A stretch of 64,000 bases of DNA from Gonatopus flavifemur (taxonomy: Eukaryota; Arthropoda; Insecta; Hymenoptera; Dryinidae). The translations under genes were made by a program, and so were the position numbers. A model generated the notes under the pieces. The model was not told where the DNA came from, did no database searches, and was given only the letters and a program-made list of their open reading frames with translations. The stretch covers positions 47,904,001 through 47,968,000 of the forward strand of contig JAFFJZ010000004.1 in assembly GCA_018340375.1 (NCBI GenBank), written 5' to 3'. Below, piece after piece: positions 47,096 to 57,170 of this stretch. The stretch's first letter is position 1. Each line of letters begins with the position of its first letter.

Positions 47096-48032
47096 TACCT
47101 TTTTATGCATTATGATTCCCACACCTGCTTGACCATTCTTTGATCCTGTATGAATGATTCTGTAATTCCCACTCCAGAAACCCCCTTCGTGCGGCCATCT
47201 CATTCCGCCAATTCCCATTACATCGATACGTAACCTATTCATTTCTAATTTAAAATTTTCTAATCTTCCTGTTTGTCTCAGTGATCTAACATTCCACTCT
47301 TCGACTCGAAGAATGTTCTCTTTCTTCCCTATCTTCTTTGGTTTCCTATCTTGTTTGATGAGGCTCTCTCGAGCAGCCTCCACCCGGAGATACGAACGGG
47401 AGGCTATTTTACCTCCGGAATATTTTACCCGAGAGAACGCCATTATGTTGTTGTTGCTGCTTTTCTTTCAATAAATCAAAATCGAAAATTCTAGGTTTGG
47501 AGGAAGATTTCATTTCCTCGGGAATATTAAAAGATGTCAAAGAAGGTATTTTCCCCTTGCTTTCCCTCCGTTTCTGCCGATGTTCCTGGCGTTGGGATGA
47601 TTTAGTTTCTCTCAGTTTGTATTCTCCCTCTCGAGTAGTTTATTCCACCCGAAAAAGAGACCTACATCTGAGATACTTATCCTCCCCACCACGTAAAAGA
47701 AGGTATCAAGAATATCCCCCTGGAAGACCCGCAATTATCCCACGGGGAGGGACGTTTATCATGGAATGATTTTTTCATGCGCTCAAAAACATTATCATAG
47801 TAAATCTTAATTCTTCTTTCAATATAAAGAATGGAATCATCATATGAAAGGAAACATTATGGAATATATAACAGCTGTGGAAGCAGTCCAAATATCCCAG
47901 AAAGAACAAGGAGACATTGGAAACAAAAACAGAGACTTATGGTATATATTTATTTTCGAATGAATGTTTACTTTGATTGAATGCATCATTTCATCTGTGT
48001 ATAGTGGAAATTTTCTCTAGCATAAAGTTCGT

Positions 48033-48155
48033 AAAATCGTTTGTAACTACAGGCAAATACTTCATATCAATTAAAATATCGCTCTGTACAGCACTTCTAC
48101 TTGCGATATTTTGATTAAAATGAAGCATTTGGCCGTAGTTTGTCATAAACGATTT
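48033..48155. mobile_element. Palindromic MITE in the first intron of element B
   Basis: AAAATCGTTTGTAACTACAG with AATTAAAATATCGC mirrors GCGATATTTTGATTAAAATG and AAACGATTT at the right. Confidence 0.55.
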
Positions 48156-48244
48156 GGCTGCTGCTACGCCGCTAGTATCCCCTGAAAAAAATTACTCCCG
48201 AAAATGTCAGAACTGTCTCACGAATTCAATTTTGCTCAACCCTT

Positions 48245-48490
48245 CAACTGTAACCCTGGTCTCACAGACCGTTGTCAAAACTGTATTCCCTCATAATTCG
48301 AACTCTTTTGGTTGATTTGTTTCACATTTTATTCCTATTCTAAACAAAATTGTTAACTAATTTCTATAGATAATTATATTACCCCGTAGGCATTCATAAC
48401 GATTGAAAAAATGTTTTCTCTACTTCTAGCAACTTTCAATATCTCAAAGAAAGTAATAGCGGTCTGTCAAACCGGAGGTTACGGTTGACG
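48245..48490. repeat. Inverted repeat with CTGTAACC/GGTTACGG words
   Basis: CAACTGTAACCCTGGTCTCA near 48245 mirrors GTCTGTCAAACCGGAGGTTA near 48463. A weak, diverged palindrome. Confidence 0.35.
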
Positions 48491-49410
48491 TGATTTTGAG
48501 GGTTACGAGGGTCAAAGTATATTGAATAGAAATCTTAGATAGCACACACTTTTTGTTCGTATTTCTTCAATGCATATGCATAGACAATGAAAGAAATCTG
48601 CAAATTTGATCATTGATCTATTTTGCATTAAAAATAAATGGAAAATATCTGTTTACAGAGGTATTCATTAGAATATTCACAATCTGATAGGAAATTTGGA
48701 TATTCGGAACAAACCAGTATGGAAAAATTCTTGACACCATCTGAATATGACGCAGCATGTTCTTCAAGCAATGAGTGAGTTGACACAATATTCACAAATG
48801 CTACTAAGATTTCTTATTTTGATCTCTTCATCTCAATTTTGATTCCAATTACATTTGATCTCCTAACGACATTCATTATGATGAAGTGGATCAAGAAAGT
48901 GTATCACGTTCATCCATCCCAACTACTAATACGGTACATAATGAGTACGAAAATTCAAATAATCCAGATGACGACAAACATCCAATCATTCAGATGGAAG
49001 ATTTGGAGTCGAGTCTTTGAGATAATGATAAGCACTCAATTATTCAAATGGATGATTCAGATTTCAATTAGTTGGATAGCATACTTTCACAAGAGCTATC
49101 AGTGAATGATGGTCACGAATCTACTGATGATGATGAAGTTCATTCTCCAGACACATTTTCGAGACATGGATATCCTATGGAAACACTGAAGAGTGTACTT
49201 CTTTTGATAAGTACTAAATTGCGTCATAATTTGACTTACGCTGCTATTGAAGATATTTCGAAATTATGGAATATGAAAGAGACTGGTTCTAACACACATA
49301 TATCCAAGTTCCATTTCAAAAAAATACTTGATAAATTTTCTACAATGTGGTCAATCCATCATATTTGTCCTCATTCCGAGCATTATGCTGAGAAGCAAGT
49401 AGATAGTCAC

Positions 49411-49835
49411 AATCATCATCATCATTAAGTAATCAGTCTTATGACTGGTTTGATGAAATCCTCCAACCCTGTCTATTATCCTCTAGACGCTTAATTTCTA
49501 CATATCTACGACAAACCTTATCGTGTATAATTTGCTTCATATAACTTGACCCAGGTCTACCTTTGCGAGTTTTACCATTCAATTTCCCTCCCAATATTCT
49601 TTTCAATAAGCTATCATACCTTAATGTGTGTCCTATCAGATTACTTCTCCTTTTCACGACCTGTCTCAAGAGACTTCTTCTTTCATTTACCTTCTCGAGT
49701 ACTTCTTCATTTTTTACTTTCTCTGTCCACTTTATTCTGAGCATCCTCCTATAACACCACATTTCAAAAGCTTCAAGTCTTCGTTGGTCCGTTTTTCCAA
49801 TTGTCCAAGTTTCGCAACCATATGTGACTTGGCCT
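49411..49835 (-). pseudogene. 5'-truncated RTE fragment
   Basis: Minus frame YGCETWTIGKTDQRRLEAFE through DNRQGWRISSNQS to a CAT-rich tail at 49408..49427. It is the 3' 400 bp of the same RTE family as 44109..47443, inserted into element B. Strong 5' truncation is typical of non-LTR insertion. Confidence 0.85.
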
Positions 49836-50756
49836 ATGAAAAGGGGGCCGAGGTGTGAAAAAATCATTTTTCACTTTTTTGGTGATTTGGATGGAGTAAA
49901 ATATGCTATTTCGAATGGTGCAAACCAGAAGTTTCTAACTGGTAGGGAAGTGTGCTGAAAATGTACAAAAAGAAGAGCAGAAATGATTGAAAATGGAGAA
50001 AATTTGGAGATTAAATTATAAAATAATAGACATCATTTCATATGTTAAAAAATTTTATTTCAAGGCAAAACCACGTCATTTTACATAAAAATTCACAAAT
50101 TTACAATTTACAGCAAATGTATACATTTTTTTTACCAACTTTCACCTTTAGTTTTTCCGATGCTACTTTTTTCTTTGATAATGAAGTCACAGAATCTTCC
50201 TCCACTTTTCCTTCGGCCTTTCTTGTTTTTTTTTTCGAAGCTAACTTCTGTTTTGGGAAAAGAGCCGTAGAATCTTCCTCGTCATTACCTTTTGCCTTTC
50301 GTTTCTTTGATATCAAATTCTTTTTTGGCAAGGCAGCCGCAGAATTATCCTCTCATTAACATTAACATTGATAATATTTCCGAACTTCACCTCTTCAATG
50401 TTGGTCGTTAAAGGAGCAAAACTAAGCAAAACCACGAAATTACGCGATCAAATACGATATCATTCGAAACAGAAACAACACTGTATGTCCTAGAACAGAG
50501 TGAGGTGTGGTGAGATGCAGGGAGAAGCGAACAACTAAAGCGAAACTGATAAAATGACTTGTTTATCTTTAACAGCTGTTTTCTCGAAAACTTGTTTATG
50601 TAACGCAGTACGATTTGTGCGTGTTTTCATGCGCGTCCATTTTATACCAAGATAAAAGGCAGTAAATTACATAAAACCGCATGAAACAAGTAATTTACGC
50701 AATTGAAGACACATTCGATGGTACATTCTATAGAAAAAGCTACTGAATCCCATCTA
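49836..50756 (-). other. Unexplained block between RTE fragment and mariner
   Basis: Not homologous to anything else that I see in the window. Holds the lysine-rich frame at 50101..50352 and an AATAAA on the minus strand at 50055..50060. It may be a captured or retrocopied host fragment. Confidence 0.4.
50101..50352 (-). CDS. Lysine-rich ORF with three ~25-residue repeats
   Basis: The open frame (76 codons from the first Met at 50331, open upstream to about 50352) consists of three repeats: SAAALPKKNLISKKRKAKGN, STALFPKQKLASKKKTRKAE and SVTSLSKKKVASEKLKVKVG, each preceded by acidic E(E)D. Alternating acidic and basic blocks are typical of nuclear or nucleolar tails. An AATAAA 40 bp downstream could serve as polyadenylation signal. 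Upstream in another frame is FAPLTTNIEEVKFGNI, suggesting a frameshift or intron. Unidentified; it could be the last exon of a gene or a pseudogene copy. Confidence 0.35.
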   Translation of the reverse strand, partial: EDNSAAALPKKNLISKKRKAKGNDEEDSTALFPKQKLASKKKTRKAEGKVEEDSVTSLSKKKVASEKLKVKVGKKNVYICCKL

Positions 50757-52020
50757 TTGGGAGTACAAATTAGTTCGGTCCGGTTTGAAAAGATGACTCT
50801 CGCTCTCATGATTGTTTCATAGTCACAACCGATTTCACTTGTTCCAGAGAGGTTAGACAACTGTGAATGATATCCAGTTAATATCACTCCGAGTTCCTTC
50901 TAGAATCTCGATTTTTACTCAGTGAAGTATGTCAAATTTCGTTTTAACTAAGCAGCATTTGCGGGAGGTGCTAGTTTTCTGTTTTAATTGGAAAAAAAGT
51001 GCAGCTGAAGCCCATCAAATGCTTGTGTAAGTTTATGGTGACAATGCTCCAAGTGATAAATCATGTAGGGAATGGTTTCGACGTTTTAATAATAGCGATA
51101 TCAGTGTCGAAGACAAGCCTCGCTCAGGACAACCACAAAAGTTCGAAAACGAGGAATTGGAGGCTTTACTCGACGAGGATCCGAGTCAAACACAACAGGA
51201 GCTTGCGGAATCATTAGGAGTTACGCAACAAGCAGTTTCCGTACAATTACAATCCATGGGCATGATTCAAAAGCAAGGCAATTGGGTGCCTTATGACTTG
51301 AAGCCTAGAGACATTGAACGGCGATTTTTCACTTGCGAGCAGCTGATTCAAAGACAACGAAGAAAGGGGTTCTTACATCGGATTGTGACAGGAGATGAGA
51401 AATGGATATTCTACGATAACCCCAGAGAAGAAAATACTATGCTATGCCCGGTCAATCGTTGCCATCGACTTCAACATCGACACCAAAGAGGAATATTCAT
51501 GGTTCAAAGATCATGCTGTGCATCTGGTGGGACCAAAAGGGTGTTATATACTATGAGTTGCTAAAACCTGGTGATTCTATTACGGGTGATCGGTATAGGC
51601 TACAATTGATTCGTTTGAGTCGTGCGTTACGAGAAAAACGTGTAGAATACAAGGAAAGACATGACAAAGTTGTTCTTTTACACGATAACGCTCAGCCTCA
51701 TGTCGCAAAAGTAGTGAAAAATTATCTGGAAACGTTGAAGTGGGATATTCTACCGCACCCGCTGTACTCGCCGGACATTGCTCTTTCTGATTACTGGTTA
51801 TTCCGACAGATGCAGCACGATTTGACAGGCGACCGGTTCACTTCGTTCGAAGAAATCGAAAATTGGCTCCTAACTTGGATCGCCTCGAAAGATGAGACGT
51901 TTTCCCGTAACGGGATTCGAAAATTACCTGAAAGATGGGAAAAAGTGATAGCCAGCGATGGACAATTCTTTGATTAATTTGATAATTCATGTTCTTCTGA
52001 AATAAACGCATCTTCAACTG
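50757..52020 (+). mobile_element. Mariner transposon 4, 3' end missing
   Basis: Left end TTGGGAGTACAAATTAGTTC after TA (50755..50756), closely similar to mariner 1. The right side stops after CGCATCTTCAACTGTA, where mariner 1 still has about 30 bp of TIR. Element B coding sequence resumes at once. Confidence 0.9.
50929..51977 (+). pseudogene. Mariner transposase, copy of mariner 1
   Basis: ATG 50929 gives the same N-terminus as mariner 1, with a TAA where VYGDNAP begins (about 51028) and a frameshift near 51444 at the same place as in mariner 1 (before SLPSTSTSTP). Catalytic segments TGDEKWIFYDNP, LLHDNAQPHVAK and YSPDIALSDYWLF are all present. The shared frameshift means both copies descend from an already defective parent. 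Confidence 0.9.
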
Positions 52021-53667
52021 TACAAAATCCAATTTTATGCATGACAAATGAATTACCACCAAAAGAACGGAGGAAACATATTATGTTATGCAGCATATAG
52101 TGCAGCAAGAATAAACCTATTGTGAATGATCACTTTATACCATTCGTTACAAGGTGTCAAGTATTAGAAGAAAAAGCTTTCAAATACGTTCATCAAGGAA
52201 AAACTCACACTAAGAACTGTCAACAAGTAATGAGAATTTGTCACTCTGTTGCTAGGCCAATGGCACAGTTATCGACCCAATTTAATGGAGAATATACTTT
52301 TTCGTTATGCATGCGTCGTGGTAAACAAATGAAAAAAGGAAAAGAAACAATCCGAGTATATCCATTGGATCAGAATGATAATGCATATGGTGAAGGAATT
52401 CGGAGTCATGAAGCTACTTTAATTCATGCAGAATCAAAGAACAAAGGATTGAAGGGGAAATCGATTCTCCTTGATATCACTGGGTCCAATATAGTTTCAG
52501 GACTCCCTCCAGATTGGATGCATTGCATAAAATTAGGAGTTTGTCGTCAATTCGCCAAATTGTGGTTTAATTCGAATTATCATCAAAGACCTCTTTATTT
52601 GGGATCTGTATTAGATAAAATTGATTCGATACTTTTATCTTATAAACCAACATTCGATGTGTCAAGAACTCCACGTAAAATGATTGAATGTAAGTACTGG
52701 AAAGCACACGAATGGGTCATATGGCTTTTCTTCTATAGTATCCCAACGTTTGAAGGATACCTTCCTTCGAAATATTTATGCCATTGGCCTTTACTAGTAG
52801 AAGGAATATGATTACTGTCCAAAACCATGATATTGTTGTCGGAAACTTATCGTGCTGATGATTCATTATTAGAATTTGTGAAAAGCGCGAAAGAACTGTA
52901 TGGCGAAGAGAATGTATCGTTCAATATTCATGTTCTCACCCATTTAGCACAGAGTGTCCGTGACTGAGGTCCTTTGTGGTGTCACAGTCCGAAAAGCTTT
53001 GCGTTTGAAGATTTCAGCGGAGCAATCCGTGAAGCAGTGAAGAGTTCCCAAGGTGTTCCTCCACAAATTTGTGATAACTATCGTTTGAAGTATGCTGTGA
53101 TGCGCTTGCAATATATATGTGAAGAAGAATTATCTGATCGTGAACGACATTATGTAATAACCAAAAAAAATCCACCTTTCATGAATAGAAAAATGATGAA
53201 TGGACAACTGATTGGTTTTCCTAAAGTTCGTCAATTACCGCGTTTGCATTCTCTAGCTTTGTTGAAGATGAATATATCTTGTGATCCATCTGCTCCAGTG
53301 CAATATTTTGATCGTGTATATATTAATAATGAACTCATACACGCGAAAGAATACTCAAAAGTTCTTAAAAAATGTAATCATTACGCGTCATTGAAAGATG
53401 GTGAGGTATTTGATATACATCATTTCATTGTTTTCCCTATGGATGGAAGAGAACAATATTTTGGCTATTGGGCAATATTTGGACAAACATAATCGACCAC
53501 TCATTCCTGAAAGATACTTGGAATATCTGATTATTCTGGGGAATACAATTACTGATCTTGCTGCTATTAACATTTCAGAAATAGAACAGAAGGTGATTTT
53601 CATGGATATCAAAGAAAAAAAAAGTTATCGATTGCAGGTATTCATCCAAATCGTGTTGAACTGTTAA

Positions 53668-53979
53668 CATAAATAAAACCAATTACTCAAGAATAATCAT
53701 TGAAGAAGAAAGCGTCATTTTATATTTTTTTCTGTTCAATTCTATTGTTCTTCTTTAATGATAATGATGATGATAATGAAAATGATTATAATAACAGTAT
53801 TAATAATTTTAATACCAATATTATTCCCTCTTACTGTTTTCATGTTTGTATATATATAATACAAATTCTAATAAAAATTTTGGGAACATGTATCTTATTC
53901 CGTATTATATTCTGTGTTGGAAACATATTCATAAATATGTGTGTATATAAATAAGTGAAAAAGAAAATCATTATATATA
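53668..53979 (+). other. Probable 3' untranslated part of element B
   Basis: AT-rich, matches the minus-strand copy at 41589..41672. No ORF of note. Confidence 0.45.
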
Positions 53980-54038
53980 CCCCAAGAGAACACAAACATT
54001 TCATTGAATCTTGTTTGGATCTTCGTGTTTTCTTGGGG
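53980..54038. mobile_element. 59-bp hairpin insertion
   Basis: CCCCAAGAGAACAC and GTGTTTTCTTGGGG ends, flanked by TA on both sides. The homologous copy (37443..41672) lacks it, which proves the insertion. Confidence 0.75.
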
Positions 54039-54496
54039 TATTCATATTGTTGGATTTTATTCTCAATATTTTTATCATTCATACAGCGTTCAAAGAATGG
54101 AAGTGACGTGAAATTTGGAGTCATTCCTCTCACATAAAATATAGACAATCATCTTCTCACAAAAGTGAATTGTTAACCACTTGGAATCGTCAATTTTCAG
54201 ATGCCAATAGTCAATATTGAAGAGAGAGTACTTTAAGATTTCATTTGGTTCCAAATTTTGTGTCATAATGTCTCAGAAGATTTATTTCTCCTTTGAATAA
54301 AAAAAATCTATATCAGATATGCATATTATACATGTATGTGATATTCACATCTCATATCTATTCAGCATGTTTAATATATATATATGCAAGGTTTATATAA
54401 AATGTGGCCAAAAGTAATCTTTTTCAAATATATGTACAATATAAATAATAAATATTTTCACATATATTCCTTCATATATATATAACATATTTACTT

Positions 54497-54570
<74 letters not shown>

Positions 54571-54600
54571 CGTGGGGGTTGATTGGCAAACCACAATGTT
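54039..54600 (+). repeat. 3' end repeat of element B family
   Basis: Homologous to the minus strand of 37443..37950. Contains the TA microsatellite at 54498..54568. Confidence 0.65.
54498..54568. repeat. TA dinucleotide microsatellite
   Basis: About 35 TA units. The homologous locus near 37485 has only short TATATA runs, so it expanded here. Confidence 0.95.
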
Positions 54601-54909
54601 TGGAAGTTTTATGTGAAAACATAACCACGAATTACTATTACGTCAAGGTCGAAGTAAAGACCAGAAACAGTATATTTTGAAAGTGTGTTGTGCTATTCTG
54701 AAATAGAACTAAACGAGATTCTCATCAACCGTATGATTAAAAATCATCAATATGATCTATTTTTTCAAGTTGAATGTGAGGAATGACACTTCTGACATCT
54801 TATTTGAAAATAGAACAACATACTGTGTTTCCAGTTCAAACAGTCATGTGTTTTATTTGAGTGATCAAACATGTCATGTCTTATTTTGAGACATATCTTT
54901 GACGCAGTG

Positions 54910-55072
54910 CAGTGATACCAGGAAAGACGGTGTGGACCGAAAAATCAGCTTCATTACCGTGCACACGATGAAACTTTCGTATGCATGTGAGTCACACATA
55001 TACGAACGTGTCATTGTGTGAACAATGGAGGGGCTGATTTTTCGGTCCGCACCGTTTTTCCTGGCATCACTG
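54910..55072. mobile_element. hAT-type MITE (163 bp)
   Basis: Ends CAGTGATACCAGGAAAGACG / complement, perfect 8-bp duplication ACGCAGTG (54902..54909 and 55073..55080). It splits a short gene-like segment (ACATATCTTTGACGCAG..TTGCGATATTCGTC) whose relative is at 56330..56400. Confidence 0.92.
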
Positions 55073-55341
55073 ACGCAGTGTTGCGATATTCGTCGAGCTG
55101 GGAAATTGCAGCTTTGTTACATAACTACACTGAGAAAAAAAATGAAGTGAGCTCAACTTAAGCGTGTATTTGGACTGTGAATAGTTACCACGAAGGAATT
55201 GTATTTGAATTAAACTCAATTGCGTTGAGGCAATCACACAAAATTACGCGGATATCGTTCAGCCAACTACATCACACTGTTATAGTATCATCAACGTTCA
55301 TTTTGTTCAAACATCAATGTCATTCACTGGAGTTATCGTTG

Positions 55342-55415
55342 TAGTTGAATCAATTCATTTCGTTAGTTGAATCAATTCATTTCGTTAGTTGAATCAATTC
55401 ATTTCGTTAGTTGAA
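55342..55415. repeat. 22-bp tandem repeat
   Basis: About 3.5 copies of TAGTTGAATCAATTCATTTC plus GT. Confidence 0.9.
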
Positions 55416-55555
55416 ACAATTGTGGGAGAAATGTAATTGAACGCATTTTTAGTTGTAATAAAGAAATAATCATTTGAAAACCACCTGATTAGAGATGGTA
55501 GAATACAGGGTATGTAGTAAATTAACAACTTTTGCAAGAGCAAAATGCGAAGCGC

Positions 55556-55640
55556 GCTGTAGAGAAACGGTTAGGACATTAGTGTCTCAGATAGGTAGAT
55601 AAACTCAAGATAGGTAGGTTCGATTCCCCTCAAATGAGAT
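55556..55640 (+). other. tRNA-like remnant
   Basis: GGTTCGATTCCCC near 55616 fits a B box, and GTAGAGAAACGGTTAGGA could be a weak A box. It does not fold as a tRNA by eye; perhaps a SINE head. Confidence 0.3.
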
Positions 55641-56004
55641 TTGATATATACACTTACCGGTATCATCATGGTGAGATATCGAAGCATTTCAGAGATTGAA
55701 CAGTAAACAAATGAAGATTAACTTTTTTATTTACACATTTTGATTTGAAATGAAATAGTCTTGCATTAAACATCTTGTAACCTTGAACGGATTCTTCTAT
55801 TGAGTTGATTGGAATAATTATTGAATCTAATGAAATACGGTACAATTGATTGTAATAAGTATCATTTTTATGTTAAAAGAATGATGTATTTGATCAAATT
55901 ACCATTCAGTTCTGTCAACTACATCTGTAGTTGATGGAAATCAATCTTTACAAACATACGATGTAGTTGACGGAACTATTCCGTGAGATTCGCCGTATTT
56001 GAGC

Positions 56005-56170
56005 CAGTGATGCCAGCATTTGGTCGACCGAGTCGATTTTCCCCCTCCATCACCCTGTATACAATCAAATTTCTTTTGTCGGAGGTTTGATTGTGTGTGT
56101 GACATTTCTATACAGATAGATGTGATGGAGAGGGAAAATCGACTCGGTCGACCAAATGCTGGCATCACTG
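56005..56170. mobile_element. hAT-type MITE (166 bp), same ends as the 4.2-kb palindrome
   Basis: Ends CAGTGATGCCAGCATTTGGT / complement, identical to those of 25285..29529, with a perfect 8-bp duplication ATTTGAGC (55997..56004 and 56171..56178). Confidence 0.95.
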
Positions 56171-56239
56171 ATTTGAGCCCACGATGTAGTTGAAAAAACT
56201 AAACCGTCTTTGAGTTCATAATCTTTATTTCTCAGTGTA

Positions 56240-56321
56240 CATTTCGCACTAACGCATGTGAATGCTCTTGTCGGTGAGCAGTTCACCGATAAAAGCGTTC
56301 ACATGTGTTACTGCGAAATGC
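56240..56321. mobile_element. 82-bp hairpin insertion
   Basis: CATTTCGCACTAACGCATGT mirrors ACATGTGTTACTGCGAAATG around a GGTGAGCAGTTCACC core. It lies directly beside the TA-flanked element. Confidence 0.65.
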
Positions 56322-56556
56322 AGTCACGTGCCCAAGCTGTGATTTCCCAAACCGATGAATATCGCAACGCTGCGTCAAAGATATGTACGCATTTACCATT
56401 CCTATTATTCACATAATTAGTTATGACTTCATTTAATATTTTTTCTGGGTGCTCCCATTCATCCCGTTTTACGGTATTCTTCGAATAATGTATGTGGAAG
56501 ATAACTGCTGCTTCGATTGACTTCAAAATTATGCATGCAGGAGTTTTCGACGTCAC
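56322..56556 (-). pseudogene. Unidentified exon-like ORF
   Basis: Minus frame with KSIEAAVIFHIHYSKNTVKR, EHPEKILNEVITNYVNNRNG and HIFDAALRYSSVWEITAWAR. A short relative of the HIFDA..LRYSS..WEI part lies at 54885..55120 on the plus strand, split by a hAT MITE. Protein-like composition and the conserved duplicate suggest a former coding sequence, perhaps of a transposon. I do not recognise it. Confidence 0.35.
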
Positions 56557-57170
56557 TGATTACGCACTTGGATTCAGATTGTAAACATTCCAAACAGTGT
56601 GCTCAAAATGGTGGCAAAAATCTCAGAAATTCACGGAATCTTTATGAATTTATGTATATACGGGTTTTCGGGGCCGCTGGTTACGAATGTGGAGTCGAAT
56701 TTTCAAAATTCAGAATGGTGGGCTCGAAATTGCGGTTGAAATTCCAAAAGATCACGGAATCCTGATATAATTATGTGTGCATATGTTTTCAAGATCACCG
56801 AATGAGAATTTAGCTCCAGATTTTCAAAATTCTGAATGAAAATCCTCGAAATTTCAAATGGCAGATTCTCAAAAATTCGAAAATTCGCAGAATTTTGCTG
56901 AGTTTATGTATACATGATTTGCTGAAATTTTTCATCGCCATTCTGAATCCGCTATTCACAATTTTAGGAACCTGAATTCACATTTGTAACTGATGACCAA
57001 GGAAATCTCTTGTAAGTCATTCCCAGCGAAATTCTGCAATTTCCCAAACTTTCCATCGCCGTCTTGAATTCGCCATTTTGAATTTTGAAAATCTGAGTTC
57101 AGATTTGTAATCAGCGACCTAATAAATCCTTGTATACCAATTTCCATGAAAAACCATTCATCTGAAAAAT
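56540..57170. repeat. Diverged ~130-150-bp repeats in opposed orientation
   Basis: Words of the type TTTTCAAAATTCA-AATG recur forward at about 56700 and 56820 and reversed at about 56960 and 57085 (CATTTTGAATTTTGAAAATC). The reversal point is near 56900. Confidence 0.55.

Larger units (their letters stand above)
44109..47443 (-). pseudogene. RTE endonuclease/reverse transcriptase ORF, broken
   Basis: From ATG 47443: a basic leader, [20 protein letters not shown] and MGIGGMRW (endonuclease), a MITE insertion (46830..47095), then IIGDWNTVVGQG and DYILVKQRF (endonuclease catalytic region), a frameshift near 46342, a second MITE (45865..46077), the RT fingers (NNKAPGTDGISADLIEASSQ, PEDFQKNKIVTIPKKQGADK), RFADDIAIL (palm FADD), and the C-terminal YGCETWTMGKTNQRRLEAFE region typical of RTE elements. 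Stops near 45306 and 45126 also occur. Activity in relatives is target-primed reverse transcription; this copy is dead. Confidence 0.85.
44088..47770 (-). mobile_element. RTE-type non-LTR retrotransposon, nearly full length
   Basis: Contains an apurinic endonuclease-like N-terminus, a reverse transcriptase and a CAT-rich (ATG on the minus strand) tail at about 44080..44096, like RTE elements with short tandem tails. 47444..47770 is the probable 5' leader. Two MITEs interrupt it. Confidence 0.8.
47831..53667 (+). pseudogene. TNP2-like transposase-related gene, element B (spliced, broken)
   Basis: Exon 1 47831..47941 (MESSYERKHYGIYNSCGSSP, donor GTATAT), exon 2 48659..48774 (after TTACAG, donor GTGAGT), then an acidic exon from about 48870 with in-frame stops near 49018 and 49069, continuing to 49410 (LKSVLLLISTKLRHNLTYAA). 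After inserted DNA it resumes near 52022 (LPPKERRKHIML), with a TAG for Trp near 52099, then GLPPDWMHCIKLGVCRQFAK carrying the DxMH motif, stops at about 52809 and 52964, and a frameshift near 53450. In relatives this is a DNA-binding, transposase-related protein. It is a different subfamily from element A (DWMHCIKLGV against DAMHDLLEGV). Confidence 0.65.
55128..56237. mobile_element. TA-flanked CACTGAGAAA element (1,110 bp) with nested MITE
   Basis: CACTGAGAAAAAA and TTATTTCTCAGTG ends, TA at 55126..55127 and 56238..56239. The interior has GTAGTTGA-type words in both orientations, a 22-bp tandem repeat and a hAT MITE. No transposase. Confidence 0.65.

Noticed and set aside
54393..54596. ORF rich in Tyr-Ile
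   Set aside because: Produced by the TA microsatellite.
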